Notes under the pieces: generated by a model
Database searches by the model: none
What the model saw: only the letters and a program-made list of their open reading frames with translations
What the model was told of the DNA's origin: nothing
Part shown: in pieces, positions 7,189-15,752 of the stretch
How the letters are laid out: the number at the start of each line of letters is the position of its first letter
Numbering within the stretch: the stretch's first letter is position 1
Made by a program: the position numbers and the translations under genes
Origin: Pseudomonadota bacterium
Lineage (GTDB): Bacteria; Myxococcota; Myxococcia; Myxococcales; JAKAPL01
Direction of reading: 5' to 3'
Length of the DNA: 44,082 bases
NCBI GenBank assembly: GCA_027451705.1
Contig: DAIDIT010000042.1
Location: 1 to 44,082, forward strand

Positions 7189-9738
7189 GTGAGGCCCGCC
7201 ACGACCGTTTCGCCGAATCCCCCCACTCCGCCGGAGCGGATCGGGCCACTCTCGGCGTGGCTCTCCCGCTTCTTCCGCGCGGTCTCCTTCCCCGAGGATC
7301 GGGTGGCCGAACTTCGACTGCTGGCGGGGCAGGGGACCCTCGTCTACGTCATGCGCTCCGCGAGCGTGCTGAACCTCGCGTACTTCAGCCAGGCCTACGC
7401 CCTCCGCGGGCTGCCCGTCCCTCGTGTGGTGCACGGCCTCGGGGCCGGTCCACTGCGGAGCGTCGAGACGCGAAAGGTCCGGCGGGTGGACCCCGGCGAA
7501 ATGGCGGCGTCGGTCGTGGCCGGTCAGAGCGCCCTGATCTTCCTCCGCCACCCCGAGGTCTTCGGTTCGCGCCGTGGCGTCCCGCTGGGCGACGATCCGT
7601 TCCCCGAGCTGGTGCGTCGCGCGCGCGAGAGCGGCCGCGAGATTTTCCTGGTCCCCCAGGTTCTCGTTTGGGAGAGGCATCCGGGTCGGCTCGAGAGTGG
7701 CCTCGTCGACGCCGTCTTCGGCACGCCGGACTCGCCGAACCTCGTGCGGACCGCCGGTGCGTTCCTCTACAACCGGCGCAACGCCTTCGCGAAGATCGGC
7801 CAGGCGATCGACCTCCAGCGCTTTCTCGAGGAGCGGGAGCAGGAGAGCGACGCCGACGTCGCGCGCAAGGTCCGCGGCGCGCTCTGGCAGCATCTCGCGC
7901 GCGAGACGCGGGTCGTGCGCGGGCCGCAGCTCAAGACCGAGGCCCGCGTCGTCGAGGAGGTCCTCCGCGACCGCGTCCTCCGGTCGACCCTCGACCGGAT
8001 CGTCGCGGAGGAGGGGGTCTCCCGCCCGGAGGTCGAGGCCCGCGCCCGCGCCGCCCTCCAGGAGATCGCCGCGAACTACAGCCCGACCGCGATCGAGGTC
8101 ATCAAGCCCACGATGAACCTCATCTTCAACCGGATCTACGACGGGATCGAGGTCGACGCGCAGGGCCTGGACCGCATTCGCCGCGCCGCCTCCCGCGCGG
8201 CGGTCGTGCTCTGTCCGAGCCACAAGTCCCACATCGACTACCTGATCCTTTCCACGGTGCTCTACGATGCCGGCCTCACGCCCCCACACATCGCCGCCGG
8301 CGCGAACCTCTCATTCTTCCCCCTCGGGGCGATCTTCCGTCGCGCGGGAGCGTTCTTCCTCCGCCGCTCGTTCAAGGGCGACCGCCTCTACGGCGCCGTC
8401 TTCCGCGCATACGTCAAGCGGCTGATGCGCGACCACTTCACCCAGGAGTTCTTCATCGAGGGCGGCCGCAGCCGGACCGGCAAGCTGCTCTCGCCCAAGC
8501 TCGGCCTGCTCGGGATGGAGGTCGACGCGTGGGTCGAAGGCGCCTCCCACGACGTGTACTTCGTGCCGATCTCGGTCGACTACGAGAAGATCGTCGAGGG
8601 CCGTGCCTACGCCGAGGAGCTCGCGGGCGGCGAGAAGCACAAGGAGGACATGCGCGGCCTGCTGCGCACCCCCCGGGTGCTCCGCTCGCGCTACGGCCGC
8701 ATCTACATCCAGATCGACGAGCCCGTCTCGCTGCGCGACTTCTTCCACGAGCGCGGCGTCGACCCCGCGAACCACACGCCCGAGCAGCGGCGGGCGCTCG
8801 TCCAGGTCCTCGCCCACCGCATCGTCGGCGGCATCGCACGGTCGGCGACGGTGACGCCCGCCTCGCTCGTCGCCGCGACGGTCCTCTGCCACCGCCAGCG
8901 CGGCATCTCGAGTCGCGCCATGGCCGAGCGGATCGCATTCTTGCGCAACGCCGCCGAGAAGATCGGCGCGCGCCTCTCGCGCGTGCTCTACGAGGCGCCG
9001 AGCGATCCCCTGGCCGAGGGGCCGGTTCGCGAGGCAGTCGACCTCTTGCGCGGGGACGGCAGCCTCGTGGAGCTGTCGGCCTTCGGCGAGACGTACTTCG
9101 CCGCGAATCAGGACCGCCGCAGCCAGCTCGCCTTCTACAAGAACACGCTCCTGCAGCACTACGTCGCCTGCGCGCTCCTCGCCGCGTCGGTCCTCTCCTT
9201 CCGCGAGGGCGTACCGGAGCTTTCGGCCGCCCGCGAGCGCACGCTCTGGCTCTCGCGGCTGTTCAAGTTCGAGTTCGTCTACCGCGTCGGAGCGTCGTTC
9301 GAGCAGATCTTCGACGAAACCCTCGAGGTCTGCGCCTCGCTGGGCCTGATCGAGCGGAACCGCGCGGCGGGCAAGATCCGTCCCGCGTCGATCGCCGCGC
9401 GGGAGCGGCTCGAGTTGCTACGCGACCTGCTCCGCGACTTCCTCGAGGGCTACTGGGTCGCGGCGGAGGGGCTTCAGGAACTCGTCCCCGTCCCCGAACT
9501 GGAGGGTCGCGAACTGACGCGCCGGACGCTGGAGCGCGGGCGGGCGGCCTTCCTGGCCGGCGGAATCGCGGAGCCGGAGGCGCTCAGCAGGCCGGCGCTC
9601 GAGAACGCGCTGCTCGCCTTCCAGGATCTCGGAGTTGTCGAATCGGCCTCGGACAAGAAGCTCCGGCTGACGGACGCGGCCCGCGCCGACCCGTCCCTCC
9701 TGCGCAAGCTCGGCGACGACATCCGCCGCTTCTCGTAG
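7189..9738 (+). CDS. plsB: Glycerol-3-phosphate 1-O-acyltransferase (PlsB family)
   Basis: The product has 849 residues, close to the usual PlsB length (about 800). It transfers an acyl group from acyl-CoA or acyl-ACP to glycerol-3-phosphate at the inner membrane, the first step of phospholipid synthesis. The acyltransferase motifs are all present: block I CPSHKSHIDYL with His345 and Asp350 (HX4D), a block II-like segment FFPLGAIFRRAGAFFLRRS, block III FFIEGGRSRTGK and block IV YFVPISVDYEKIVEG. The long N-terminal and C-terminal regions that distinguish PlsB from PlsC are also there, including the C-terminal YFAANQDRRSQLAFYKN. GTG 7189 is the first start after an in-frame stop. A PlsC-like enzyme is encoded at 40993-41760. 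The next gene begins 3 bases after the stop codon, suggesting co-transcription. Confidence 0.92.
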   Translation: MRPATTVSPNPPTPPERIGPLSAWLSRFFRAVSFPEDRVAELRLLAGQGTLVYVMRSASVLNLAYFSQAYALRGLPVPRVVHGLGAGPLRSVETRKVRRVDPGEMAASVVAGQSALIFLRHPEVFGSRRGVPLGDDPFPELVRRARESGREIFLVPQVLVWERHPGRLESGLVDAVFGTPDSPNLVRTAGAFLYNRRNAFAKIGQAIDLQRFLEEREQESDADVARKVRGALWQHLARETRVVRGPQLKTEARVVEEVLRDRVLRSTLDRIVAEEGVSRPEVEARARAALQEIAANYSPTAIEVIKPTMNLIFNRIYDGIEVDAQGLDRIRRAASRAAVVLCPSHKSHIDYLILSTVLYDAGLTPPHIAAGANLSFFPLGAIFRRAGAFFLRRSFKGDRLYGAVFRAYVKRLMRDHFTQEFFIEGGRSRTGKLLSPKLGLLGMEVDAWVEGASHDVYFVPISVDYEKIVEGRAYAEELAGGEKHKEDMRGLLRTPRVLRSRYGRIYIQIDEPVSLRDFFHERGVDPANHTPEQRRALVQVLAHRIVGGIARSATVTPASLVAATVLCHRQRGISSRAMAERIAFLRNAAEKIGARLSRVLYEAPSDPLAEGPVREAVDLLRGDGSLVELSAFGETYFAANQDRRSQLAFYKNTLLQHYVACALLAASVLSFREGVPELSAARERTLWLSRLFKFEFVYRVGASFEQIFDETLEVCASLGLIERNRAAGKIRPASIAARERLELLRDLLRDFLEGYWVAAEGLQELVPVPELEGRELTRRTLERGRAAFLAGGIAEPEALSRPALENALLAFQDLGVVESASDKKLRLTDAARADPSLLRKLGDDIRRFS

Positions 9739-9741
9739 ACC

Positions 9742-10353
9742 ATGATCGCGCCCGCGCTCATCGCACTGCTGCTCGGGCAGCCCGCCTGCCCGGCCCAGGG
9801 CGACGGCGGCGACCGGCTCCTCAACGTCCAGAAGAACCGCCTGCAGTCTCCGGAGCGGATCGACCCGATCGACGTCGGCGGGATCCTCGAGCTTCCGCGC
9901 CGCTTCGACGCGCCGCGCTGGCGCGATCGCTGGCCGCGCCGCGTCGCGTCGCTGGTGGCCGGGCAGGAAGCGCGCGGGGTCGCGCTCGTGGGCTACCTCC
10001 TCGCCGCCAGGCAGTCCGGGCCCGAGAGCTGCAACTGCCACCTCCCCGACCGGCGCGACTTCCACGTCTGGATCGGCGCCGCGCCCGCCGCGGACTACCT
10101 GGACGCGAAACTCCGCCGGGCCGAAGCCGTCATCGTCGAGATGACCCCGGGGGTCCGGGACCTCCACCCCGGCTGGCGGCTGCGGGTGCTCGAGCGGCTG
10201 GCCCACGACCGCGCGCGCGTGAGGGTGACCGGTTGGCTCATGTACGATCCCGAGCACCCCGAACAGCTCGGCAAGACGCGCGGAACACTCTGGGAGGTCC
10301 ACCCGGTCACCGGCTTCGAGGTCTGGAGCGGGGGGCGCTGGGTTCCGCTGTAG
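9742..10353 (+). CDS. Exported hypothetical protein downstream of plsB
   Basis: The product has 203 residues. Residues 1-19 form a probable signal peptide. The mature part has two Cys close together (SCNCHLPDRRDFHVWIG), then VEMTPGVRDLHPGWRL and a C-terminal block GTLWEVHPVTGFEVW. The last two resemble small secreted proteins found next to nuclease- or OB-fold-like genes, but I cannot name the family. It starts 3 bases after plsB without a clear ribosome-binding site, so translation is probably coupled. Its last 47 bp overlap the convergent Cys-rich lipoprotein gene on the other strand. A function in lipid metabolism cannot be inferred from adjacency alone. Confidence 0.75.
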   Translation: MIAPALIALLLGQPACPAQGDGGDRLLNVQKNRLQSPERIDPIDVGGILELPRRFDAPRWRDRWPRRVASLVAGQEARGVALVGYLLAARQSGPESCNCHLPDRRDFHVWIGAAPAADYLDAKLRRAEAVIVEMTPGVRDLHPGWRLRVLERLAHDRARVRVTGWLMYDPEHPEQLGKTRGTLWEVHPVTGFEVWSGGRWVPL

Positions 10354-10621
10354 CCGACTCGCACGCGAGGTAGGCGGTCAGGCATGGCTCGTCGTCGGGG
10401 CTCGCCGCGCACTCGTGGGCGCCCCAGGGATCCTCCGGATCGAGACACTCCGCGAGCGCGTCGAGGCAGCACCAGCGGCTCGCATCGACCCCGACGCAGT
10501 TCTCGAAGTGGTCCGCGGCGCGGTGATCGGGTTCTTCCGAACAGCGGCTTCGAGGCCCGTCCTGTACCGAGCAGGCCCCGGCGACGAGGAGTATTACGAC
10601 GGGAAGGCGCGTCACGGCCAT
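10307..10621 (-). CDS. Cysteine-rich putative lipoprotein
   Basis: The product has 104 residues. MAVTRLPVVILLVAGACS has a lipobox-like LVAGAC with the acceptor Cys at 17. The mature part has nine further Cys, including a CC pair at 51-52, and alternates acidic and small residues, suggesting a disulfide-rich surface domain. The upstream sequence has no good ribosome-binding site, and an open frame also exists on the opposite strand. The lipobox and regular Cys spacing make the minus-strand reading more credible. It is convergent with, and overlaps by 47 bp, the exported protein at 9742-10353. No homologous family is recognised. Confidence 0.6.
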   Translation of the reverse strand: MAVTRLPVVILLVAGACSVQDGPRSRCSEEPDHRAADHFENCVGVDASRWCCLDALAECLDPEDPWGAHECAASPDDEPCLTAYLACESATAEPSAPRSRPRSR

Positions 10622-10768
10622 CTGCAAGAGGAGTAGCAGCGGGCGTGCCAGCGCCAACCGCGCGAATTCACGCCATTCCGAGACCGGCTGCCGGATCGAC
10701 TTTCGAACTGGAGCGGCTATCGCGCGCGCCGTGCGGTCTGTTAGAGTGCCGGCGAACGAGGAGGGCTC

Positions 10769-13021
10769 GTGCGGCGCGCGGAAGACATGCCCCAGGGGTG
10801 GGTCGGCAGTTCGCCCGTCCGGCTCGACGGGCTGGACAAGGTCCTCGGCCGAGCGCGCTACCTGGACGACCTGACGTTTCCCGGCCAGCTCTGGGGCCGA
10901 ACCGTCCGATCGACGGTCGCGCATGCGCGGATCGTCCGCCTCGAGCGCGACCCGGCGTTCGACTGGAGCGGGCTCACGTTCGTGACCGCGGCCGACATCC
11001 CGGGCGAGAACGTCGTGCAGCTCATCGAGTCCGACCAGCCGTGCCTCGCGCGAGATGTGGTGCGCCACTGCCACGAGCCGCTCGCGCTGATCGCCGGGCC
11101 GGACCGGGAGAGGCTCGAGGAGGCGCTCGCGCACGTCCTCGTGGAGTACGAGCCGCTGCCCGCCGTCTTCGACCCGCTCGCGTCGACGCAGATCTTCAAA
11201 CACTACGCCTACGAGCGCGAGGCCGGCCGGATCGATGAGGCCTTCGTGCGCGCCGCCCGCGTCGTCGAAGGGCGCTACCGCGTCGGTCACCAGGAGCAGC
11301 TCTACATCGAGCCCAATGCCGTCTGCGCGGTGCCGCGCCCCGACGGCGGCCTCTCGCTCCATGGCTCGATGCAGTGCCCCTTCTACGTCCACCGGGCGCT
11401 GCAGCGTCTCCTCGGCCTCGACGACGACCGCCTCGCGGTGATCCAGACGGTCACCGGCGGCGGCTTCGGCGGCAAGGAGGACTACCCGTCGATGATCGCG
11501 GGCCACGCGGCGCTGCTCGCCCGCAAGTCCGGCCGCCCCGTCAAGATCGTCTACGGCCGCGCCGAAGACATTGCCGCCACGACCAAGCGCCACCCGGCCG
11601 TCGTCGACCACCGCACCGCCGTCGCCGCCGACGGGACCCTGCTCGGCGGCGAGATCCGGATCGTCCTCGACGGCGGCGCCTACTGCACCCTCTCGCCGGT
11701 GGTCCTCTCGCGCGGCGCGATCCACGCCCCCGGCGCCTACCGCTGGCCCTGCTGTCGCGTCGACGCGCGTGCGGTCGCCACGAACACCCCTCCGAACGGG
11801 GCCTTCCGGGGCTTCGGTGCCCCGCAGACGCTTTTCGCGATCGAGATGCACATCGAGAAGATTGCGCGCGAGCTGGGACTCGACCCCGTCGAGGTTCGCC
11901 GCCGCAATGCGCTGCGCGAGGGCGACGTCACGGCGACCGGCCAGAGGCTGCGCGAATCGGTCAGCGCCCTCGCCGCGCTCGACGCGGTCGCGGCGCGTGC
12001 CGGCCCCCTCGAGCGGCCACCCCGTGGCGCTCGCAAGCGGCGTGGCCGCGGCTTCTCGCTCGTCTGGCACGGCGCCGGCTTCACCGGTTCCGGCGAGGTG
12101 AAGCTCAAGGCGCGGGCCGGCGTGGAGCTGACCCCGAACGGCTGCCGGGTGCTCGCGGCCTCGACGGAGATCGGCCAGGGCACCGTGACGGTCTTCTCGC
12201 AGATGGTCGCGGACGCGCTCGGCGTGCCGCTCGACGCGGTGGAGGTCGCGGTCCCGGACACCTCGCGCGTCCCCGACAGCGGGCCGACCGTCGCGAGCCG
12301 CACCTGCATGGTCGTGGGCGGTACGCTGGCCGGTGCGGCCCGGGCGCTCGAGCGCCGCCTCTCGGCCTTCGCCGCCGAGTCGTTCGGCGGGGATCCCTCG
12401 CGCGTCGCCTGCCGGGGCGGTGTCTTCCGCGAAGGGGCGCGCGTTTTGGCGCCGTACTCGGTCGTGGCGGGACGCCATCTCGCCGAACACGGCCCGCTGC
12501 GGATCGTCGAGCAGTACTCCCATCCGCCCGGCATCGTTTGGGACGACGACGAGTTCCGCGGCGACGCCTACCCGGTCTACGCCTGGGCCGCGACCGCGGT
12601 GGACGTGGAGGTCGACCTCGACAGCTACGAGACCCGGATCCTCCGCGCCGTCACCGCGAGCGACGTGGGAAAGGCGATCCACCCGGTCCTCTGCGCGGGC
12701 CAGATAGAGGGCGGCACGGTGCAGGCGCTGGGCTGGGCTCTGCTCGAGGAGCTGCGCCACCGGGACGGCCGCGTGCTGAACGATCGGCTCCAGACCTACC
12801 TCATCCCCACGGCGCTCGACGCCCCGCCGATCGAGACGATCCTGATCGAGAACGGCTACCGCCACGGCCCGTACGGCGCGAAGGGCGTTGGCGAGCTGCC
12901 GATGGACGGTCCCGCGCCTGCGGTCGCGGCGGCGATCCTCGACGCGACCGGGGCGCTCGTTCCGGAGCTGCCGATCACACCCGACCGCCTCATGGCCGCG
13001 CTCGGAAAGGACCCGGCGTGA
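10769..13021 (+). CDS. xdhA: Xanthine dehydrogenase-like molybdopterin-binding subunit
   Basis: This is a 750-residue large subunit in the canonical order. The Ald_Xan_dh_C hammerhead domain (LDGLDKVLGRARYLDDL through VEYEPLPAVFDP, residues 15-135) is followed by two molybdopterin-binding domains. Visible motifs are VTGGGFGGKEDYPSM, VLDGGAYCTLSPVV, NGAFRGFGAPQTLFAIEMHI and ASTEIGQGTVTVFSQM. GAKGVGELPMDGPAPAV near the C terminus supplies the catalytic Glu. It should hydroxylate a purine or related heterocycle in the cytoplasm, passing electrons to the 2Fe-2S and FAD subunits encoded next. GTG 10769 is preceded by GAGGAGG at 10758-10764, an excellent ribosome-binding site that fixes the start. 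It is first in an operon with overlapping genes to 18001. The exact substrate is not deducible; SsnA and YgfK in the neighbourhood favour purine catabolism. Confidence 0.92.
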   Translation: MRRAEDMPQGWVGSSPVRLDGLDKVLGRARYLDDLTFPGQLWGRTVRSTVAHARIVRLERDPAFDWSGLTFVTAADIPGENVVQLIESDQPCLARDVVRHCHEPLALIAGPDRERLEEALAHVLVEYEPLPAVFDPLASTQIFKHYAYEREAGRIDEAFVRAARVVEGRYRVGHQEQLYIEPNAVCAVPRPDGGLSLHGSMQCPFYVHRALQRLLGLDDDRLAVIQTVTGGGFGGKEDYPSMIAGHAALLARKSGRPVKIVYGRAEDIAATTKRHPAVVDHRTAVAADGTLLGGEIRIVLDGGAYCTLSPVVLSRGAIHAPGAYRWPCCRVDARAVATNTPPNGAFRGFGAPQTLFAIEMHIEKIARELGLDPVEVRRRNALREGDVTATGQRLRESVSALAALDAVAARAGPLERPPRGARKRRGRGFSLVWHGAGFTGSGEVKLKARAGVELTPNGCRVLAASTEIGQGTVTVFSQMVADALGVPLDAVEVAVPDTSRVPDSGPTVASRTCMVVGGTLAGAARALERRLSAFAAESFGGDPSRVACRGGVFREGARVLAPYSVVAGRHLAEHGPLRIVEQYSHPPGIVWDDDEFRGDAYPVYAWAATAVDVEVDLDSYETRILRAVTASDVGKAIHPVLCAGQIEGGTVQALGWALLEELRHRDGRVLNDRLQTYLIPTALDAPPIETILIENGYRHGPYGAKGVGELPMDGPAPAVAAAILDATGALVPELPITPDRLMAALGKDPA

Positions 13022-13539
13022 GCGCGACCCTGGAACTCTCGCTGACCGTCAACGGCGAAACGAGAACCGCAACGGTCGCCCCGCTGGCGCGGCTGCTCGA
13101 CGTCCTGCGCGAGGCGTTCGGCCTCACGGGTACCAAGGAGGGCTGCGGGGAAGGGGAGTGCGGAGCCTGCTCGGTGATCCTCGACGGCGAACTGGTCAAC
13201 GCCTGCCTCGTCCCCGCCTCGCAGGCGCAGGGCGCGGTCGTGACGACCGTCGAGGGGCTGGCCGCCCGCGACGGGACACCGAGCCCTCTCCAGCAGGCCT
13301 TCCTCGAATGCGGTGGGGCGCAGTGCGGGATCTGCACGCCCGGGATGCTCGTCGCGGGCCAGCGCTTCCTCGACGGCGGCGCGCCCGCGACGGACGCGGC
13401 CGTCCGGGAGGCCATCGCGGGCAACCTCTGCCGCTGCACGGGCTACGCGAAGATCGTCGACTCGATCCAGCGCGCCGCGGCGACTCCCTCTCCCCCGCCA
13501 GGGGAGCGGGCTGGGGTGAGGGGACCCGGCGATCGATGA
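13018..13539 (+). CDS. xdhC: Xanthine dehydrogenase-like 2Fe-2S subunit
   Basis: This 173-residue electron-transfer subunit carries two 2Fe-2S clusters. Cys43, 48, 51 and 63 (GCGEGECGACSV) form the plant-type cluster, and Cys103, 106, 138 and 140 (QCGICTPGM, LCRCTGY) the second. CRCTGY is the form usual in xanthine dehydrogenase and CO dehydrogenase small subunits. The GTG start overlaps the TGA of the molybdenum subunit (GTGA), so the two are translationally coupled. The last 16 or so residues (from about TPSPPPGERAGVRG) lie outside the family. They are encoded by a repeat-like palindromic element inserted before the stop codon, which itself overlaps the ATG of the FAD subunit (ATGA). Confidence 0.93.
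   Translation: MSATLELSLTVNGETRTATVAPLARLLDVLREAFGLTGTKEGCGEGECGACSVILDGELVNACLVPASQAQGAVVTTVEGLAARDGTPSPLQQAFLECGGAQCGICTPGMLVAGQRFLDGGAPATDAAVREAIAGNLCRCTGYAKIVDSIQRAAATPSPPPGERAGVRGPGDR
13486..13524 (+). repeat. REP-like palindromic element inside the 3-prime end of the 2Fe-2S gene
   Basis: The segment begins CCCTCTCCCCCGCCAGGGGA and continues GCGGGCTGGGGTGAGGGGA. Its first half, a C-rich strand, pairs imperfectly with the G-rich second half. Elements of this look (CCCTCTCCCC ... GGGGTGAGGG) are dispersed, mostly intergenic repeats in many high-GC bacterial genomes. Here it is in frame and extends the C terminus of the 2Fe-2S subunit. Only one copy was noticed in this window. Confidence 0.5.
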
Positions 13540-14390
13540 TTGCGGACATCCCCGTCACGAGCGTCCGCTCGCTGGATGAGGCGTACGCCGTCCTCGCCCG
13601 GCGCGCCGCCGGCCTGCGCGTCCTGGCGGGCGGGACCGACCTGATGGTCCAGATCCAGGCGCGCGTCGGGCTGGAGCGCATCGGCCACATCCTCGACATT
13701 TGGAAGGTTTCCGAGCTGCGCCACGTCACCCTGGACGGCGGAACGCTTCGCGTGGGCGCGCTCGCGACCTACACCGATCTGCTCCGCTCCGAGGCCGTGC
13801 GCGCGGCGCTGCCTGCCCTGGCGCAGGTCGCGCGCGAGGTTGGCGCCTGGGCCATCCAGAACCGCGGAACGCTCGGCGGCAACGTCTGCAACGCGTCGCC
13901 CGCCGGCGACACGCTCCCCATTCTGATCGCGGCCGGCGCGACCTTCGTCGTCGGAGGCCCGCGCGGCGAACGGCGGATCGCTGCCGAGGAGTTCTTCGTC
14001 GCCTACCGCAAGACCGCGCTCGCGGCCGACGAACTGCTGCTCCGCGCCGAGCTTCCGGCCCTCGCGCCCGGGGAGCGGCTGGTCTACCGCAAGGTCGGCA
14101 CGCGCCGCGCGCAGTCGATCTCGCGCGCGTCCTTGGCCGTGCGCGCGCGCGTCGAAGCGGGCGCGTTCCGCGGCGTCCGGATCGCGGCCGGCTGCGTCGC
14201 GCCCGTGCCGCTGCGCTGTCGCGCAACCGAGGCCGCGCTCGAGGGCGGTGGGCCCGGTGCGGCCGCGTTCGCCGCCGCCCGCGCCGCGCTCGACGGCGAA
14301 ATCCGGCCCATCGACGACCTGCGCGCGACGGCGGCCTACCGCCGGCGGGTGGCGGGCAACGTCCTCGAGCAACTGCTCGCCGCGTTCTGA
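13536..14390 (+). CDS. xdhB: Xanthine dehydrogenase-like FAD-binding subunit (YgfM/XdhB-like)
   Basis: The product has 284 residues. The FAD_binding_5 domain shows RVLAGGTDLMVQIQARV (about residues 28-44) and the second FAD loop NRGTLGGNVCNASPAGDTLP (about 109-128). A CO_deh_flav_C-like region follows, with YRKVGTRRAQSISRASLAVRA. It completes the molybdenum hydroxylase by passing electrons from the 2Fe-2S clusters to NAD(P)+ or another acceptor. It corresponds to YgfM in the E. coli ygfK-ssnA-ygfM-xdhD cluster. The ATG overlaps the preceding TGA and the next gene starts 6 bases after this one, so it sits firmly inside the operon. Confidence 0.92.
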   Translation: MIADIPVTSVRSLDEAYAVLARRAAGLRVLAGGTDLMVQIQARVGLERIGHILDIWKVSELRHVTLDGGTLRVGALATYTDLLRSEAVRAALPALAQVAREVGAWAIQNRGTLGGNVCNASPAGDTLPILIAAGATFVVGGPRGERRIAAEEFFVAYRKTALAADELLLRAELPALAPGERLVYRKVGTRRAQSISRASLAVRARVEAGAFRGVRIAAGCVAPVPLRCRATEAALEGGGPGAAAFAAARAALDGEIRPIDDLRATAAYRRRVAGNVLEQLLAAF

Positions 14391-14396
14391 GCTCCC

Positions 14397-15752
14397 GTGA
14401 CGCTTCCTCCCCGCTCGGCCGCGCTCCTGCGCGGCGGCACCGTGATCGCGATGGACCCCGGACGGCGGCTGATCGAGGGCGGCGACGTGCTGCTCGATGG
14501 CGGCCGCATCGCCGAGGTCGGCCGCCGCCTGCGCGCGCCACGTGGTGCGGCCGTCGCCGACTGCCGCGGCAAGGCGGTGCTTCCCGGCCTCGTGCAGGCC
14601 CACGTCCACCTCTGCCAGGTCCTCTTCCGCAACCGCGCCGACGGGCTCGAACTGCTCGACTGGCTGCGCGAGCGGATTTGGCCGCTCGAGGCGGCCCACG
14701 ATGCCCGCTCGCTCCGCTTCTCCGCCCGGCTCGGGATTGCCGAGTTGCTCCTCGGAGGAACCACCGCCGTCCTCGACATGGCGACGGTCCACCATACCGA
14801 GCAGGTCTTCCTCGCGGCCCGTGAAATGGGGCTGCGCTACACCGGGGGCAAGGCGCTGATGGACGCGGGCGAAGGGGTGCCGCGCGGTTTGCGCGATCGG
14901 ACCGACGAGGCGCTCGCGGAGACGGCCGCGCTGGGCCGCCGCTGGCATGGCGCCGAGGCCGGCAGGCTGCGCTACGCGCTCTGCCCGCGCTTCGTGCTCT
15001 CGTGCAGCGAGCGGCTGCTGCGCCGGAGCGCGGAGCTGGCGCGGCGGGAAGGCTGGCTCGTCCACACCCACGCGAGCGAGAACCCGACCGAGACCCGGCT
15101 CGTGCGGGAGCGGCTCGGCACGGACAACGCCGCCTACTTCCACGGGCTGGGGCTGAGCGGGCCGCACGTGGTCCTGGCGCACTGCGTCCACCTGACCGCC
15201 GCGGAAGAGCGGCTGCTCGCGAGGACCGGCACGCACGCCGTCCACTGCCCGGGCGCCAACCTCAAGCTCGGCAGCGGCCTGGCCCCGCTGCCGCGGATGA
15301 GGCGTCGGGGGGTGCCGCTCGCGCTCGGCGCCGACGGCGCCCCGTGCAATAACAGCCTCGACGTCTTCCACGAACTTCGCCTCGCCGCGACGCTGCACCT
15401 GCCGCGCTTCGGGCCGCGGAGCGTCACCGCCCACGACGCGCTCGAGGTGGCGACGCTCGGGGGTGCCGCGGCGCTCGGGCTGCGTGACGAGATCGGGTCG
15501 CTCGAGCCCGGAAAGCGGGCGGACGTGACGGTCGTCGACCTCCGGCGCCCCCACCTCGCCCCGCGCGGCGAGGACCCCGTCGCGACGCTCGTCTACGGCG
15601 CCACGGCTGCCGACGTCACCGACGTCTGGGTGGACGGCCGCCGCCTCGTCCACGGCGGAGTCCTGCGAGTGGCGGACACGGGGCGTCTCGTCGCGGCGGC
15701 CGAGCGTGAGGCCCGCCGCGTCGTCCGCCGCGCCGGCCTCGACGGCGCGTGA
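14397..15752 (+). CDS. ssnA: SsnA-like amidohydrolase (putative aminohydrolase / purine deaminase)
   Basis: This 451-residue protein belongs to the amidohydrolase superfamily, in the guanine deaminase/AtzA/SsnA branch. The metal ligands are in place: HVH at 69-71 within GLVQAHVHL, a His in WLVHTHASENPTE, a His in VVLAHCVHL and the Asp in ALGADGAPCNNSLDVF. A beta-sandwich N-terminal part (LLRGGTVIAMDPG) and C-terminal DVWVDGRRLVHGG frame the barrel. It probably deaminates or hydrolyses an amino-purine or ring-opened purine in the cytoplasm. Its place directly after the Mo, Fe-S and FAD subunits reproduces the ssnA-ygfM-xdhD association of purine catabolic clusters. The start is GTG 14397, 6 bases after the FAD subunit stop. 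The stop overlaps the GTG of the histidine kinase. The substrate is not proven. Confidence 0.88.
   Translation: MTLPPRSAALLRGGTVIAMDPGRRLIEGGDVLLDGGRIAEVGRRLRAPRGAAVADCRGKAVLPGLVQAHVHLCQVLFRNRADGLELLDWLRERIWPLEAAHDARSLRFSARLGIAELLLGGTTAVLDMATVHHTEQVFLAAREMGLRYTGGKALMDAGEGVPRGLRDRTDEALAETAALGRRWHGAEAGRLRYALCPRFVLSCSERLLRRSAELARREGWLVHTHASENPTETRLVRERLGTDNAAYFHGLGLSGPHVVLAHCVHLTAAEERLLARTGTHAVHCPGANLKLGSGLAPLPRMRRRGVPLALGADGAPCNNSLDVFHELRLAATLHLPRFGPRSVTAHDALEVATLGGAAALGLRDEIGSLEPGKRADVTVVDLRRPHLAPRGEDPVATLVYGATAADVTDVWVDGRRLVHGGVLRVADTGRLVAAAEREARRVVRRAGLDGA

Noticed and set aside
7149-10373. A 1,074-codon open frame overlapping plsB in another frame
   Set aside because: It is a high-GC shadow. 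All acyltransferase motifs are in the 7189-9738 frame.
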